Of a stretch of DNA of 64,000 nt, positions 7,861 through 16,784 are shown piece after piece. The position numbers were made by a program, and so were the translations under genes. Within the stretch, counting starts at the first letter, position 1, and every line of letters starts with the position of its first letter. Source of the DNA: Paenibacillus sp. 32352. Lineage in GTDB: Bacteria > Bacillota > Bacilli > Paenibacillales > NBRC-103111. The notes under the pieces were generated by a model. It was not told where the DNA came from. It ran no database searches and was given only the letters and a program-made list of their open reading frames with translations. Where the stretch lies: assembly GCF_002042965.1 (NCBI RefSeq), contig NZ_MZNT01000008.1:310001-374000 (forward strand). Reading direction: 5' to 3'.

Positions 7861-9786
7861 ATGACCAGTATAACCCCTGCTGCGCGACTTAAGGTAAAGG
7901 AGGATACGTTTTTTCTCCCGGTTCCGGATGAGGGTGTGTATTTCCGCAACAATGTCGGTACCTTCCGCATGGAAGGCGCGATGATCGACCGATGGATCGA
8001 AAAGCTGGTCCCCATGTTTAACGGGGAGCATACGATGGCGGATTTGACGAACGGCTTGTCGAGCCCTCATCTGGAAAGGGTGTATGAAATTGCCGAAGTA
8101 TTGTACCGAAAAGGGTTCGTTCGGGATGTAAGTCAAGACATTCCGCATCAATTAACGGATGGGATTATGAAAAAGTTCGCGGGGCAAATCGCTTTTTTGG
8201 AAAGCTTCGGCGATTCAGGCGCGTACCGGTTCCAATGCTATCGTCAGGCTGACGTATTGGCGGTCGGGTCCGGGCCCATGTTCGTTTCGCTGGTCGCTGC
8301 GCTGTTGGAGTCGGGTCTTCCTAAAATCCATATGCTCATAACCGAATCAGTACCGACGAACCGGGAGCGGATTGTGGAGCTGGCCAATCAAGCCCGCCGT
8401 ACGGATCCGGAGGTCGAAGTTAGGGAAATTGAGCAGCGAAAGGAAGGAGCCGACGGCTGGAGAGAGATGGTAGAGCCATACCAATCCATCGTGTATGTGT
8501 CCCAAAAAGGGGATATCGATGAATTCCGGCTTCTTCACGATGTATGCAAAACAGAGAAGAAGCTTTTGCTGCCGGCTATGTGCCTGCATCAAACAGGCAT
8601 GGCAGGACCTGTTGTGCATCCGGGTTCCGAGGGGTGCTGGGAGTCGGCATGGCGCCGGGTGCATCCAGCCTCTGTATGGAAGGACCCTGAGCTTCATTCC
8701 TTCTCCACCACGGCAGGGGCGATGCTCGCGAATGTCATCGTATTTGAGCTGTTCAAGTCGATGACCGGACAATCTGAAACAAGAAATTCATTCTTTCTGT
8801 TGGATCTGGAAACATTGGAGGGAAGCTGGCATTCCTTCATCCCTCATCCCATGGTGAACGGCTTCGAGACGAATCGGGCGATTCAGGCGCCGGATCTGCA
8901 GCTTGACGGCAGGGAAGAGATCTTGGTCCAGGGGGACCCCAACCGTCTGCTATCGTATATGAGCCGGTTAACTTCACCTCAGACAGGAATTCTCCATTTA
9001 TGGGAGGAGGGAGACTTGAGGCAGCTTCCCCTGTCCCAGTGCCGCGTTCAAGCGGTTGATCCGCTGTCGGAAGGGCCCGCGGCTCTGCTGCCTGAGCAGA
9101 TCGGAGTGGGGCTGACGCATGAGGAAGCCCGCAGGGAAGCGGGATTACTAGGGATTGAGGCGTATGTATCAAGATGGGCGGAGAAGCTTGTACATACCAA
9201 CGAAGTGATTGGAATCGGCGCGGGGGCAACCCGGGCGGAAGGAATTGTACGCGGCTTGCAGGCTCATTTGTCCCAACAACAGTCCATGCAGCTCAGGGAA
9301 CGGGTGCCGTCCGCGGCACGAGTGCCGGCCGGCAGGGTAGAAGACGAACGGTGCCGGTATTATTTGCAGCAGCTGTCCGCCTGGAGAAGGGACCCTGTGA
9401 TCGCCTTCGGAGAGGAAATAGCAGGCTTTCCTGCCGTGTGGGTTGGGTTTGCCGATGGCTGGTACGGCGGCAGCGGCTTGAATAAGACGGCGGCTCTGCG
9501 GAAGGCGCTGCAGGGTGCGCTGTTAGGGCTGCAAAACGGCTCTGTCCCTCCTGCGGATCAGGTGCAGACAGCTTCGTCCGTGCGTATTGTTAGGGAAGTC
9601 CCGGGCGAAATCACGTTCCCTTCTATAGAAGGATGGTCCCATTCCAGGTCCATGCGGGAAGCTTTGGAGACGATTAGCAGCCAGGGCAAGCAGCTCTTTG
9701 TAGTCGATTTGGCTGTGGAGCCGTTTTTGAAGGAAGAGCTGCAAGGCGTATTCGGTGTGCTGCTGCGAGAGGGGGGATCCCGATGA
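7861..9786 (+). CDS. TOMM maturation protein, E1/ThiF-like with leader-binding domain
   Basis: A 641-residue protein matching, by layout and length, the 'putative thiazole-containing bacteriocin maturation protein' family found with heterocycloanthracin clusters. Residues 1-90 look like a winged-helix leader-recognition domain (VYFRNNVGTFRMEG, then HTMADLTNGL). From about 125 there is a Rossmann-type E1-like segment, ADVLAVGSGPMFVSLVAALL, without the CxxC zinc pairs of true E1 enzymes. The C-terminal 250 residues are mixed alpha/beta and conserved only in this family as far as I know. The ribosome site GGAGGAG is strong. Its last four bases overlap the next start (ATGA), so translation is coupled. 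Likely role: presenting the precursor to the cyclodehydratase. Confidence 0.82.
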   Translation: MTSITPAARLKVKEDTFFLPVPDEGVYFRNNVGTFRMEGAMIDRWIEKLVPMFNGEHTMADLTNGLSSPHLERVYEIAEVLYRKGFVRDVSQDIPHQLTDGIMKKFAGQIAFLESFGDSGAYRFQCYRQADVLAVGSGPMFVSLVAALLESGLPKIHMLITESVPTNRERIVELANQARRTDPEVEVREIEQRKEGADGWREMVEPYQSIVYVSQKGDIDEFRLLHDVCKTEKKLLLPAMCLHQTGMAGPVVHPGSEGCWESAWRRVHPASVWKDPELHSFSTTAGAMLANVIVFELFKSMTGQSETRNSFFLLDLETLEGSWHSFIPHPMVNGFETNRAIQAPDLQLDGREEILVQGDPNRLLSYMSRLTSPQTGILHLWEEGDLRQLPLSQCRVQAVDPLSEGPAALLPEQIGVGLTHEEARREAGLLGIEAYVSRWAEKLVHTNEVIGIGAGATRAEGIVRGLQAHLSQQQSMQLRERVPSAARVPAGRVEDERCRYYLQQLSAWRRDPVIAFGEEIAGFPAVWVGFADGWYGGSGLNKTAALRKALQGALLGLQNGSVPPADQVQTASSVRIVREVPGEITFPSIEGWSHSRSMREALETISSQGKQLFVVDLAVEPFLKEELQGVFGVLLREGGSR

Positions 9787-11726
9787 ATACCGGGGTAGCT
9801 GTTATCGGAGAAGGCCAGCTGGCGGAGCTTGTATGCGGCGAGCTGTCCTCTTTGTGCCGACTGGCGCGTCGAAGTGATTTCAAGGAGGGAGTGCCGGAAG
9901 GAATGGGGCTTGCCCTGGTGCTGAGCGATGCATGGCATCCGTTACTTCATCGAGAAGCGGAAGAGGTGCTCCGCTCCTCGGGCATCCCTTGGCTTCGCGG
10001 GTTCGTCGCCTTCGGCGAAGGGATGATAGGCCCGCTGGTTCGACCCGGCCTGACCGGATGCTCGCAGTGCGCCGACACGCGGCATCTGATGGCGGGACGA
10101 GACCGCAAGGAAATGTGGATGCTGGAGCAGCGCTTGACGGAGCATGGCGGAGTTCCGCATGATGCATGGGCATCCCGGACAGGATTGCTCCAGATGGCAC
10201 ATCTGATCTTGAAGGAATGCCGTGCAGTGCTTGAGGGCGGACGTTCCCGGCTGGAAGAACGGATGCTGTTCCTGGATATGAAATCATTGAGAGCTTCAAG
10301 TCACTTCTTTTTGCCAGACCCGTTATGCCCGGTCTGCAGCCAGCTGCCCGAAGATACTCCGGCGGGAGCCCAAATAACCCTTCAGCCGAGTCCCAAGGTG
10401 GACAGAGCAAGCTTCCGGAGCAAGTCATTGAAAGATCTGGCGGGAGCTCTGGTTCAAGACTATCTGGATATCAAGACCGGCTTCCTGAACGGAAAAATGA
10501 TGGATTTTGTATCTCCGTTTGCCGATGTCAGTGTCAATCTTCCCATGTTCGATCATGACGAGGTGACGGCGGGGCGAACGCATTCATATGCGCACAGCGA
10601 GCTGACCGCCATTATGGAGGGGCTGGAGAGATACTGCGGCATGGAGCCTCGCGGCAAAAGGCTGGTGATCCGGGAAAGCTACCGCAATCTGGCCGATCGC
10701 GCCCTGCATCCTGCGGCAGCGGGACTGTATGCCACAGAGCAGTATGAACGGCCTCATTTTCCGTTCAAGCCCTTTCACCCCGATGACCCGATGGATTGGG
10801 TATGGGGCTATTCGTTTGGCAGGCAAAGCCCAATTTTGGTCCCGCTGCAGCTTGCTTATTATACCTCGCCCTGCGGACGAGGCTTTGTCTACGAGACCTC
10901 GAACGGCTGCGCGCTGGGCGGCAGTCTGGAGGAAGCCATTTTTTACGGCATTATGGAGGTCGTGGAACGGGATTCGTTCCTGTTAACCTGGTATGCCAGG
11001 CTGCCGCTGCCCCGGCTCGATCCTTTTTCCGCGGGTGATTCGGAGCTGGAGCTCATGCTTCACCGCCTGAAGACGGTAGCGGGCTTTGACGTATTGCTGT
11101 ATAACGCGACGATGGAGAACGGCATTCCTAGCGTTTGGGCGCTGGCCAAAAATACGAAGCCGAACGGACTTAACCTGATTTGCGCCGCAGGGGCTCACCC
11201 CGATCCCGTTCGCGCTGCGAAAAGCTCGGTTCATGAATTATCGGGGATGATGCTCACGCTGAACGGAAAATTCGAGGAGAATCGGGAACAGTATGCCCGA
11301 ATGCTTCACGATCCGTCGCTGGTGCGCGGTATGGAGGATCATTCTATGCTGTACGGGTTGCGGGAAGCCGAGGAACGGCTTCACTTTTTGCTAGCAGGGG
11401 ATCGGCCTCTAAGGACGTTTGAGGAAGAGTTCAAACGTCCGCCGGAGCACCCGGATTTGACGGATGATTTGAGAGACGTCCTTCAAGCATTCCGGCGGTT
11501 GCAGCTCGATGTCATCGTAGTCGATCAAACGACCCCGGAGTTAAAGCGCAACGACCTGCACTGTGTCAAGGTGCTCATTCCAGGCATGCTTCCGATGACG
11601 TTCGGCCATCATCTCGTCCGACTGACAGGGCTGGACCGGGTATTGAAGGTCCCGCAGCAGCTAGGCTATACAAAGCGGCCACTACTTCCTGAGGAGCTTA
11701 ATCCTCATCCGCACCCGTTCCCCTAA
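9783..11726 (+). CDS. TOMM cyclodehydratase: leader-binding domain fused to YcaO
   Basis: A 647-residue fusion. Residues 1-190 are the C/E1-like partner, with zinc-type pairs CSQC near 97 and CPVC near 182. The rest is a YcaO domain: the ATP/Mg motifs appear as SELTAIMEGLERYCG and EEAIFYGIMEVVERDSF. The chain ends NPHPHPFP, the Pro-x-Pro-x-Pro-type tail that marks azoline-forming YcaO enzymes and reaches into the active site. The enzyme would use ATP to convert Cys residues of the precursor core to thiazolines. It overlaps the preceding gene by 4 bases; the dehydrogenase follows 16 bases later. Confidence 0.9.
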   Translation: MNTGVAVIGEGQLAELVCGELSSLCRLARRSDFKEGVPEGMGLALVLSDAWHPLLHREAEEVLRSSGIPWLRGFVAFGEGMIGPLVRPGLTGCSQCADTRHLMAGRDRKEMWMLEQRLTEHGGVPHDAWASRTGLLQMAHLILKECRAVLEGGRSRLEERMLFLDMKSLRASSHFFLPDPLCPVCSQLPEDTPAGAQITLQPSPKVDRASFRSKSLKDLAGALVQDYLDIKTGFLNGKMMDFVSPFADVSVNLPMFDHDEVTAGRTHSYAHSELTAIMEGLERYCGMEPRGKRLVIRESYRNLADRALHPAAAGLYATEQYERPHFPFKPFHPDDPMDWVWGYSFGRQSPILVPLQLAYYTSPCGRGFVYETSNGCALGGSLEEAIFYGIMEVVERDSFLLTWYARLPLPRLDPFSAGDSELELMLHRLKTVAGFDVLLYNATMENGIPSVWALAKNTKPNGLNLICAAGAHPDPVRAAKSSVHELSGMMLTLNGKFEENREQYARMLHDPSLVRGMEDHSMLYGLREAEERLHFLLAGDRPLRTFEEEFKRPPEHPDLTDDLRDVLQAFRRLQLDVIVVDQTTPELKRNDLHCVKVLIPGMLPMTFGHHLVRLTGLDRVLKVPQQLGYTKRPLLPEELNPHPHPFP

Positions 11727-11742
11727 ACCGTGAGGAGGAAAA

Positions 11743-13317
11743 ATGATGAGTCTGGACCGATTCCTGCACAGCCTCCATACGGCAAATGATGAGTCCCGGC
11801 CGCCGGATTGGGAAGTCGATTGGGAGGATGCGCCGCTGACCTACAAGCTGTATCGCGGCTTGCCGGTTGTTCCTTTATCGGCGGAAATGCCTCTATCGCT
11901 GACTGATCGTCCAACGAGGGCTTTTCCTGATTTGTTATCCTTAGGCCATTTGCTGTGGTATGCATACGGTCTGACCCGAGTCAGTCAGTTTCCTGCGGGC
12001 GTCACGATGTATGGAGGCACCCAGGTCCCGATGTACCGGCGCTTCGTTCCTTCTGGCGGCGGATTGTATCCGAATGAACTTTATGTATATTGGAAGACGT
12101 CGGATGTCCCGGAGGGAATATACCATTACGATGCGGCGCACCACCGGCTGGTTCTGCTTCGGGAGGGGAATTTCGATGCTTACCTGACCCGGGCGCTCGG
12201 CGGCCAATGCGAGATGGAGGGGTGCTGCGGAGCCGTTATGGTTTCCGTTATGTTTTGGAAAAACTTTTACAAATATCACAACTTTGCTTATCGGCTGCAA
12301 GGCTTGGATACGGGAGTCCTGATCGGACAGCTCCGCGAAGCGGCCCGGCAGTTCGGGTACGAATCGGCCTTGTATTATCAATTTCTGGACCGGGGGGTTA
12401 ATCATCTGCTCGGGCTATCCGACAGAGAGGAGAGCGTCTACGCGGTCATCCCTTTATCGGCAGAGCCTGTGAGGACCTGGATGCATGACGGAATGAGGGG
12501 ACAGGATGGGAGCACCGCAATGGAGTTATGCAGGGAGCTGCCTTGGATTCGGACGGATCACTACGTACGTTCACAGAACGTCAAGGAGTTTCCTGTGCTG
12601 ACCGCGATGAATGCCGCGTCCATGCTGGAATCAACGGACTCCTTATGCTGTGCGGGGGCGGGGAAGCATGCAGATAGCGGGTTGAGGGCCGTATACCTGC
12701 CTGAAGTGGAACGGTTGTCCTATGATCTCGCATCGCTTTGCCGGCAGCGGTATTCGCCGGAATCGGATTTTGTTCTGAAGAGAGTCACATCGTCAGACCT
12801 GGCTGTGCTTCTACGAGAGGCGGCCGATAGGTTAGCCTATCCCAATGATTCGCAAAGTCCGTGCCGGTCCGATCCCCTTGTATCGCTGTATTGTTGTTTG
12901 TATAACGTGGAGGGGATTCCGGACGGAGCCTACCGCTACGATAGAACGGAGCATGCACTGCGCTGTATCGCTCCGGGAGACCACCGGCTGCGGCTGCAGG
13001 AGGGAATGTCTCTGCATAACGTCAATTTATTTCAAGTGCCGATATGTATTCATGTGGTGGGTAACCGGAACTATTATCGATCAGCGTTTGGTTATCGCGG
13101 GTATCGCATGCAGCAGATGGAAGCGGGTATGCTTGTGCACGGCTTGTTGCTGGCGGCGTCCGCCATCGGCATGGGAGGGAGGCCCTTGCTCGGCTTCAGT
13201 TCGGAGAATAGCGATGATCTGTATTCATTGACCGGGCAAGGGAAGACCAGCCTGATCCAAATTCCGATCGGTCATTACCGTCAGCGGCCCCGGCTGGAGG
13301 GGGGGCTGCACAGTTAA
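11743..13317 (+). CDS. SagB-type FMN dehydrogenase, two nitroreductase-like halves
   Basis: A 524-residue SagB-type azoline oxidase. The N-terminal half carries the nitroreductase-like text YGGTQVPMYRRFVPSGGGLYP and GIYHYDAAHHRLV; a second half repeats the fold with GAYRYDRTEHAL, VNLFQVPICIHVVG and GMGGRPLLGF. Together they would bind FMN and oxidise thiazolines to aromatic thiazoles. Two adjacent ATGs exist at the start; the GAGGAGG spacing favours the second by one codon. It is the last gene of the cluster; a perfect terminator lies 129 bases downstream. No protease or exporter gene follows. Confidence 0.9.
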   Translation: MMSLDRFLHSLHTANDESRPPDWEVDWEDAPLTYKLYRGLPVVPLSAEMPLSLTDRPTRAFPDLLSLGHLLWYAYGLTRVSQFPAGVTMYGGTQVPMYRRFVPSGGGLYPNELYVYWKTSDVPEGIYHYDAAHHRLVLLREGNFDAYLTRALGGQCEMEGCCGAVMVSVMFWKNFYKYHNFAYRLQGLDTGVLIGQLREAARQFGYESALYYQFLDRGVNHLLGLSDREESVYAVIPLSAEPVRTWMHDGMRGQDGSTAMELCRELPWIRTDHYVRSQNVKEFPVLTAMNAASMLESTDSLCCAGAGKHADSGLRAVYLPEVERLSYDLASLCRQRYSPESDFVLKRVTSSDLAVLLREAADRLAYPNDSQSPCRSDPLVSLYCCLYNVEGIPDGAYRYDRTEHALRCIAPGDHRLRLQEGMSLHNVNLFQVPICIHVVGNRNYYRSAFGYRGYRMQQMEAGMLVHGLLLAASAIGMGGRPLLGFSSENSDDLYSLTGQGKTSLIQIPIGHYRQRPRLEGGLHS

Positions 13318-13445
13318 CGATTCACCGTCTTCGAAATTTGCTTAGAGGCCCAGGGAGCTTGGATCCCATCGAATTATGCCAGGTGGGAGCCCCTGGAGTG
13401 GGATCATTGTGGTTTTCTCAGCATGTATAGGTTTCTCGACAAACT

Positions 13446-13472
13446 ATCCGTTCGTACAGAACGGATTTTTTT
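13446..13472 (+). terminator. Intrinsic terminator of the TOMM operon
   Basis: Perfect 8-bp stem ATCCGTTC/GAACGGAT with loop GTACA and a following T tract. It is preceded by TATAGGTTTCTCGACAAACT, a relative of the tag found at 34180 and 41480. Confidence 0.92.
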
Positions 13473-13541
13473 GTATTTCCAATAGCTTACTAACCTTAAA
13501 GTTCACGGAACGTTATGTTAATATATGGTATATTTACATAA

Positions 13542-13691
13542 GCCAAGCTCGATTTCACCCCGTTGAACGGCGTAAAGAAGCTGCAGCCCGAATTTTTAAA
13601 GACAGAACAAGGAATCCTGCGCGCTATGAACTCCAAGGACGGCGTTCTGCTGAATAAGGAGGACTTAAGAGCGAGAGGCTTTATAAAATGA
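13542..13691 (+). pseudogene. C-terminal gene fragment without a start
   Basis: After a stop at 13539 this frame stays open for 49 residues: AKLDFTPLNGVKKLQPEF, then KTEQGILRAM, and DGVLLNKEDLRARGFIK before TGA. The composition is that of a real protein tail, but there is no start codon with a ribosome site and the sequence upstream is AT-rich non-coding DNA. I read it as the remnant of a deleted gene; the family is not recognised. Confidence 0.4.
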
Positions 13692-13810
13692 TGCTCTTCC
13701 ATGAATATTGAGCACCTGTATAGCGGGAAATATGCGAAATAGGAGGGTGGGATTCCCCGCCGGTTTTACATTGCAATGGTTGTAAACCTCGCAGGTTTTT
13801 CAACGGAGTG

Positions 13811-13839
13811 GCTGCCGGACAGGCAGTTCTCTATTTTTT
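13811..13839 (+). terminator. Hairpin with T tract after the gene remnant
   Basis: CTGCC-N5-GGCAG followed by a T-rich tract, itself preceded at 13793 by CAGGTTTTTCAACGGAGT, another copy of the tag seen beside terminators in this window. Confidence 0.5.
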
Positions 13840-13897
13840 ACCTCCGTATGGTATGATATTCGTTAGATGAATCTTGAAGCTGAAGGGAGAATCCAAA

Positions 13898-14365
13898 ATG
13901 GCGGCATGGAATAATCAGGCGCCGGTTGCAAAGGCGGAAATGCTGATACGGAGACCGGTTGAAGAAGTATTTGAGGCTTTCATTGATCCTGCAGTGACTA
14001 CGAAATTCTGGTTTACCCACAGCAGCGGAAGACTGGAGCCAGGGGCACGGGTCAAGTGGGAATGGGACATGTATGGAGCATCCGCAGAGGTTGAAGTGCT
14101 GGAGATCGAGAAGAATCAGCGCATCCTCATCCATTTCGGGTCCAGGGTGGAGTGGATCTTTACTTCCAGGGGAGAGAAGGAAACCTTCGTTACGATTACC
14201 AATACCGGCTTTCAAGGCGAAGCGGATGATGTCGTGAAGCAGGCAATAGGATCGACGGAAGGGTTTACGATTGTGCTTTGCGGGCTTAAGGCGCTATTGG
14301 AGCACGGCATCGTCTTGAATCTTGTGTCGGATAAAGCTCCTTATGCTCACGTGAAGCGTGGATAA
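13898..14365 (+). CDS. SRPBCC / AHSA1-like domain protein
   Basis: A 155-residue START-like (Bet v 1 fold) protein of the AHSA1 group. AEMLIRRPVEEVFEAFIDP opens the fold, TTKFWFTHSSGRLEPGARVKWEW is the characteristic strand pair, and the long C-terminal helix contains STEGFTIVLCGLKALLE. The family binds small hydrophobic ligands or acts in stress response. The start is taken at the ATG with GAAGGGAG upstream rather than an ATG 24 bases earlier. It overlaps the FUSC gene by 8 bases. Confidence 0.85.
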   Translation: MAAWNNQAPVAKAEMLIRRPVEEVFEAFIDPAVTTKFWFTHSSGRLEPGARVKWEWDMYGASAEVEVLEIEKNQRILIHFGSRVEWIFTSRGEKETFVTITNTGFQGEADDVVKQAIGSTEGFTIVLCGLKALLEHGIVLNLVSDKAPYAHVKRG

Positions 14366-15425
14366 GCCGGATAGAAACAATCATTGGCAGCAAGCCCTGC
14401 AATGGTCGAGAGAGGCGAATGTGGAACCTGCCGAGCTCATTTCCTCCTGCATAGGGATGGGCGTTCCTGTGTGCCTCTTCGCCGCATGGGGCCATCTGCC
14501 TCTTGGAATGATAGCTGCACTAGGAGGCATTACCATAGGTGAAATAGGCTTACGCCCGGGCCTTTTGGCGCAGGGCAGACAGCTGGCAGGCGCGGTATTG
14601 CCGACGATGGCCGCTTCTTTCCTGGCTTTGCTCCTGACCGGTCATGGCTGGCTGTCCGATGTGCTGTTCATCCTCATGGCCTGTCTGGCTGCCGTGATGG
14701 GAGGCTACAGCCGCAGCTGGGTCGTCGCGACGACCCGGTTTATTCTGTTTCTGGCCATCGCCATGAACGTATTCAGCGGTGCGCCCCATCCTGGAGTGTT
14801 CCTTCTGCTTATTCCGGCCGGGGCCGCATGGCGTGCCGGTACCAGTCTTGCCGTAGAGTCGCTGCTGAACCGGATGAGGCCTAAGGCTCCCAAGGCCGAA
14901 GATCTCAAGCGGATGCCGACAGCCTCCCAAGCCCTCTCCAGGTGGAAAAAGTCACTTACTCAGCTGTCCGGCTGGCAGTATACGCTTCGATTAGGGTGCT
15001 GTCTTGGTCTAGCCGAGGGAATCCGGTGGGTATGGCCCGGGCATCATTTTTATTGGATCGTACTGACTGCGGCGATCTTGACGGAACGGAAAGCGGACCC
15101 GGTACCGGTCAAAACGATTCAAAGGGTAACCGGCACCGTCATCGGCGTAGCTGCCGTCAGTGCGCTCTTTGCCTATACGCTGCCTGAATGGGCGGTCGTC
15201 GTGGCGGTGGGGTTGCTTGCCGGGTTGAGACCGTGGTTGAAGGCGCGGAATTATTTGCTGTACTCCGCAACCATGACCCCGCTTATTTTTTTGCTGATGG
15301 ACGCGGGAAAACCGCTCGACGGTCTAGCGCTTCTGGACCGAATAACGGCAACGCTGATCGGAGCAGGCCTCGTCGTGCTGGTTAATCTCATCTTTACCCG
15401 GCCGGTCTTTCAAGAGCGGAATTAA
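14358..15425 (+). CDS. FUSC family membrane protein
   Basis: A 355-residue membrane protein with about ten hydrophobic segments in two blocks, residues 25-165 and 210-345, joined by a cytoplasmic linker. The second block has the text WPGHHFYWIVLTAAILTERKADPVPVKTIQRVTGTVIGV, split here by me into the FYW-ILTERK and TIQRVTGTVIG motifs, typical of the FUSC/aromatic acid exporter fold. Likely an efflux component. Start is GTG inside the preceding gene, implying coupling. It converges on the Nudix gene with a 4-base overlap of stops. Confidence 0.72.
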   Translation: MDKPDRNNHWQQALQWSREANVEPAELISSCIGMGVPVCLFAAWGHLPLGMIAALGGITIGEIGLRPGLLAQGRQLAGAVLPTMAASFLALLLTGHGWLSDVLFILMACLAAVMGGYSRSWVVATTRFILFLAIAMNVFSGAPHPGVFLLLIPAGAAWRAGTSLAVESLLNRMRPKAPKAEDLKRMPTASQALSRWKKSLTQLSGWQYTLRLGCCLGLAEGIRWVWPGHHFYWIVLTAAILTERKADPVPVKTIQRVTGTVIGVAAVSALFAYTLPEWAVVVAVGLLAGLRPWLKARNYLLYSATMTPLIFLLMDAGKPLDGLALLDRITATLIGAGLVVLVNLIFTRPVFQERN

Positions 15426-15838
15426 TCCGTCAAAAGGATCTCCTTGTACATGTTCACTTGTTCGATCATATGTCCAATATTTCCTTCGCCGGCATACCGC
15501 GACATATCGAAAAAATCCTGATCCAGGTCCGACCAGTATAATTCGTTTTCATCCCCTGATACGGCGACATCATGCTTCAATCTTCCGGCATAGACTTCGA
15601 CGTAGCATTGCTGCAGGTAATAGGTAAAATCCATCACATGATGCAAAGTGACATCCTCTTGGGAAATGCCGGTTTCCTCTAACAGCTCCCGGTAAGCGGC
15701 TTCGAACCCGGCTTCTCCCGTCTCGATTTTTCCGCCTACCAGATTGCTGAGTCCCTTGTACGGGTTTTTCAACCGTTTGCACATGAGCAGCCGATCCATG
15801 CTATGATTGTAGATCATTAGAACGTTATAACCTTGCAT
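15422..15838 (-). CDS. Nudix hydrolase
   Basis: A 138-residue Nudix protein. The Nudix box is complete: GGKIETGEAGFEAAYRELL followed directly by EETGI, giving the GX5EX7REUXEEXGU pattern with the metal-binding glutamates. The text around it, MIYNHSMDRLLMCKR and NPYKGLSNLVGGK, resembles the MutT/8-oxo-dGTPase-like subgroup. The start is the ATG preceded by GGAGG; an upstream in-frame extension has no ribosome site and crosses the neighbouring terminator. Substrate unknown. Confidence 0.9.
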   Translation of the reverse strand: MQGYNVLMIYNHSMDRLLMCKRLKNPYKGLSNLVGGKIETGEAGFEAAYRELLEETGISQEDVTLHHVMDFTYYLQQCYVEVYAGRLKHDVAVSGDENELYWSDLDQDFFDMSRYAGEGNIGHMIEQVNMYKEILLTD

Positions 15839-15912
15839 GAGCTGTCCTCCTGAAATGATTGCATAGACAAGTATAGGTTCACTATGCGCTGAATTATTGC
15901 AAATGTAAATAG

Positions 15913-15948
15913 AAAAAGTCCTTTGGGTTAGTTCCAAAGGACTTTTTT
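15913..15948. terminator. Bidirectional intrinsic terminator
   Basis: AAAGTCCTTTGG and CCAAAGGACTTT form a perfect 12-bp stem, with A and T tracts on either side, so it works on both strands. On the minus strand it closes the amino-sugar operon. Confidence 0.9.
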
Positions 15949-16025
15949 AGATAGAATATCGGGACTTCCTGTAAAGCTTCGATTCCAAGGCTCCGCTTTG
16001 TGAGATTCCTCTACCGAGTGCCTGA

Positions 16026-16784
16026 CTATAGCTTCTTGATTCGTCCTTTAAACTGCTGAATGAAGCGCGAGTTGGATTCATCGCCGCCGCTGGCATTGCC
16101 GCTCATCCAGATGGGCGGGCGGATGCCGTCCTTGACCAGCAGCTCGATGGTTTCCGCCACCAGCGAATTTAAGAGATACGCATTGGCGAAGGTGGACATG
16201 GCGGCAACCCGCTGATCAAGCCCCTCGATCTCCACCACCGCGTCTCCGACTTCAATCTTGGTATCCAGCACGATATCGACCAAATCGTGCAAATTGTGCT
16301 TGGACGGATGCCGCGCCACATGGTCTGCGGGCGTAGCCAGGGCGTGCCGGACGGAAGTGACGCCGATCGTTCGAATTCCGCGGGCTTTGGCCTCCAGGGC
16401 CGAATCTATCGTAGCCGAATTAATGCCATAGGAATTTATAATGATCAATAAATCCCCCTGCTTCAAGCCGTAGTCATCCAGTACGATATTAGCATACCCC
16501 GGCGTCCGCTCGACGGCCATGGATCTTAGGGCGCCCCCGCTGAGCAGCGTACCTTCGTCCAGGATGGCGCTGATATGCATAAGCCCCCCGGCACGGAAAA
16601 AAATCTCCTGCGAGCCCAGGTTCGAGTGGCCACCGGGGCCGTAGGCATAGACGAGCTTGTTTTGCTTGATATGCTCCGCCATCATGCGGGCAGCCCGGGC
16701 GATCGAAGCCTGTTCTTCCTGATGAAGCAGCTCCAGATGCTGAATGATTTTATGAAGGTATTGGGTCATTGCGGCCGTGCTCAT
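16026..16784 (-). CDS. SIS domain sugar-phosphate-binding protein, UPF0309-like
   Basis: A 252-residue SIS-fold protein. LVYAYGPGGHSNLGSQEIFFRAGG is the sugar-phosphate-binding start of the fold (glycine-rich loop and helix), and LLIIINSYGINSATID plus TIGVTSVRHA are the second and third SIS strands and loops. It resembles the UPF0309 proteins that sit in amino-sugar loci. It overlaps nagA by 4 bases (ATGA). It would be cytoplasmic and may isomerise or sense an amino-sugar phosphate. Activity is not established by sequence alone. Confidence 0.8.
   Translation of the reverse strand: MSTAAMTQYLHKIIQHLELLHQEEQASIARAARMMAEHIKQNKLVYAYGPGGHSNLGSQEIFFRAGGLMHISAILDEGTLLSGGALRSMAVERTPGYANIVLDDYGLKQGDLLIIINSYGINSATIDSALEAKARGIRTIGVTSVRHALATPADHVARHPSKHNLHDLVDIVLDTKIEVGDAVVEIEGLDQRVAAMSTFANAYLLNSLVAETIELLVKDGIRPPIWMSGNASGGDESNSRFIQQFKGRIKKL

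Noticed and set aside
13376..13657. A 93-residue ORF on the plus strand
   Set aside because: It crosses the TOMM terminator and runs in another frame over the more protein-like remnant at 13542; no ribosome site and odd composition.
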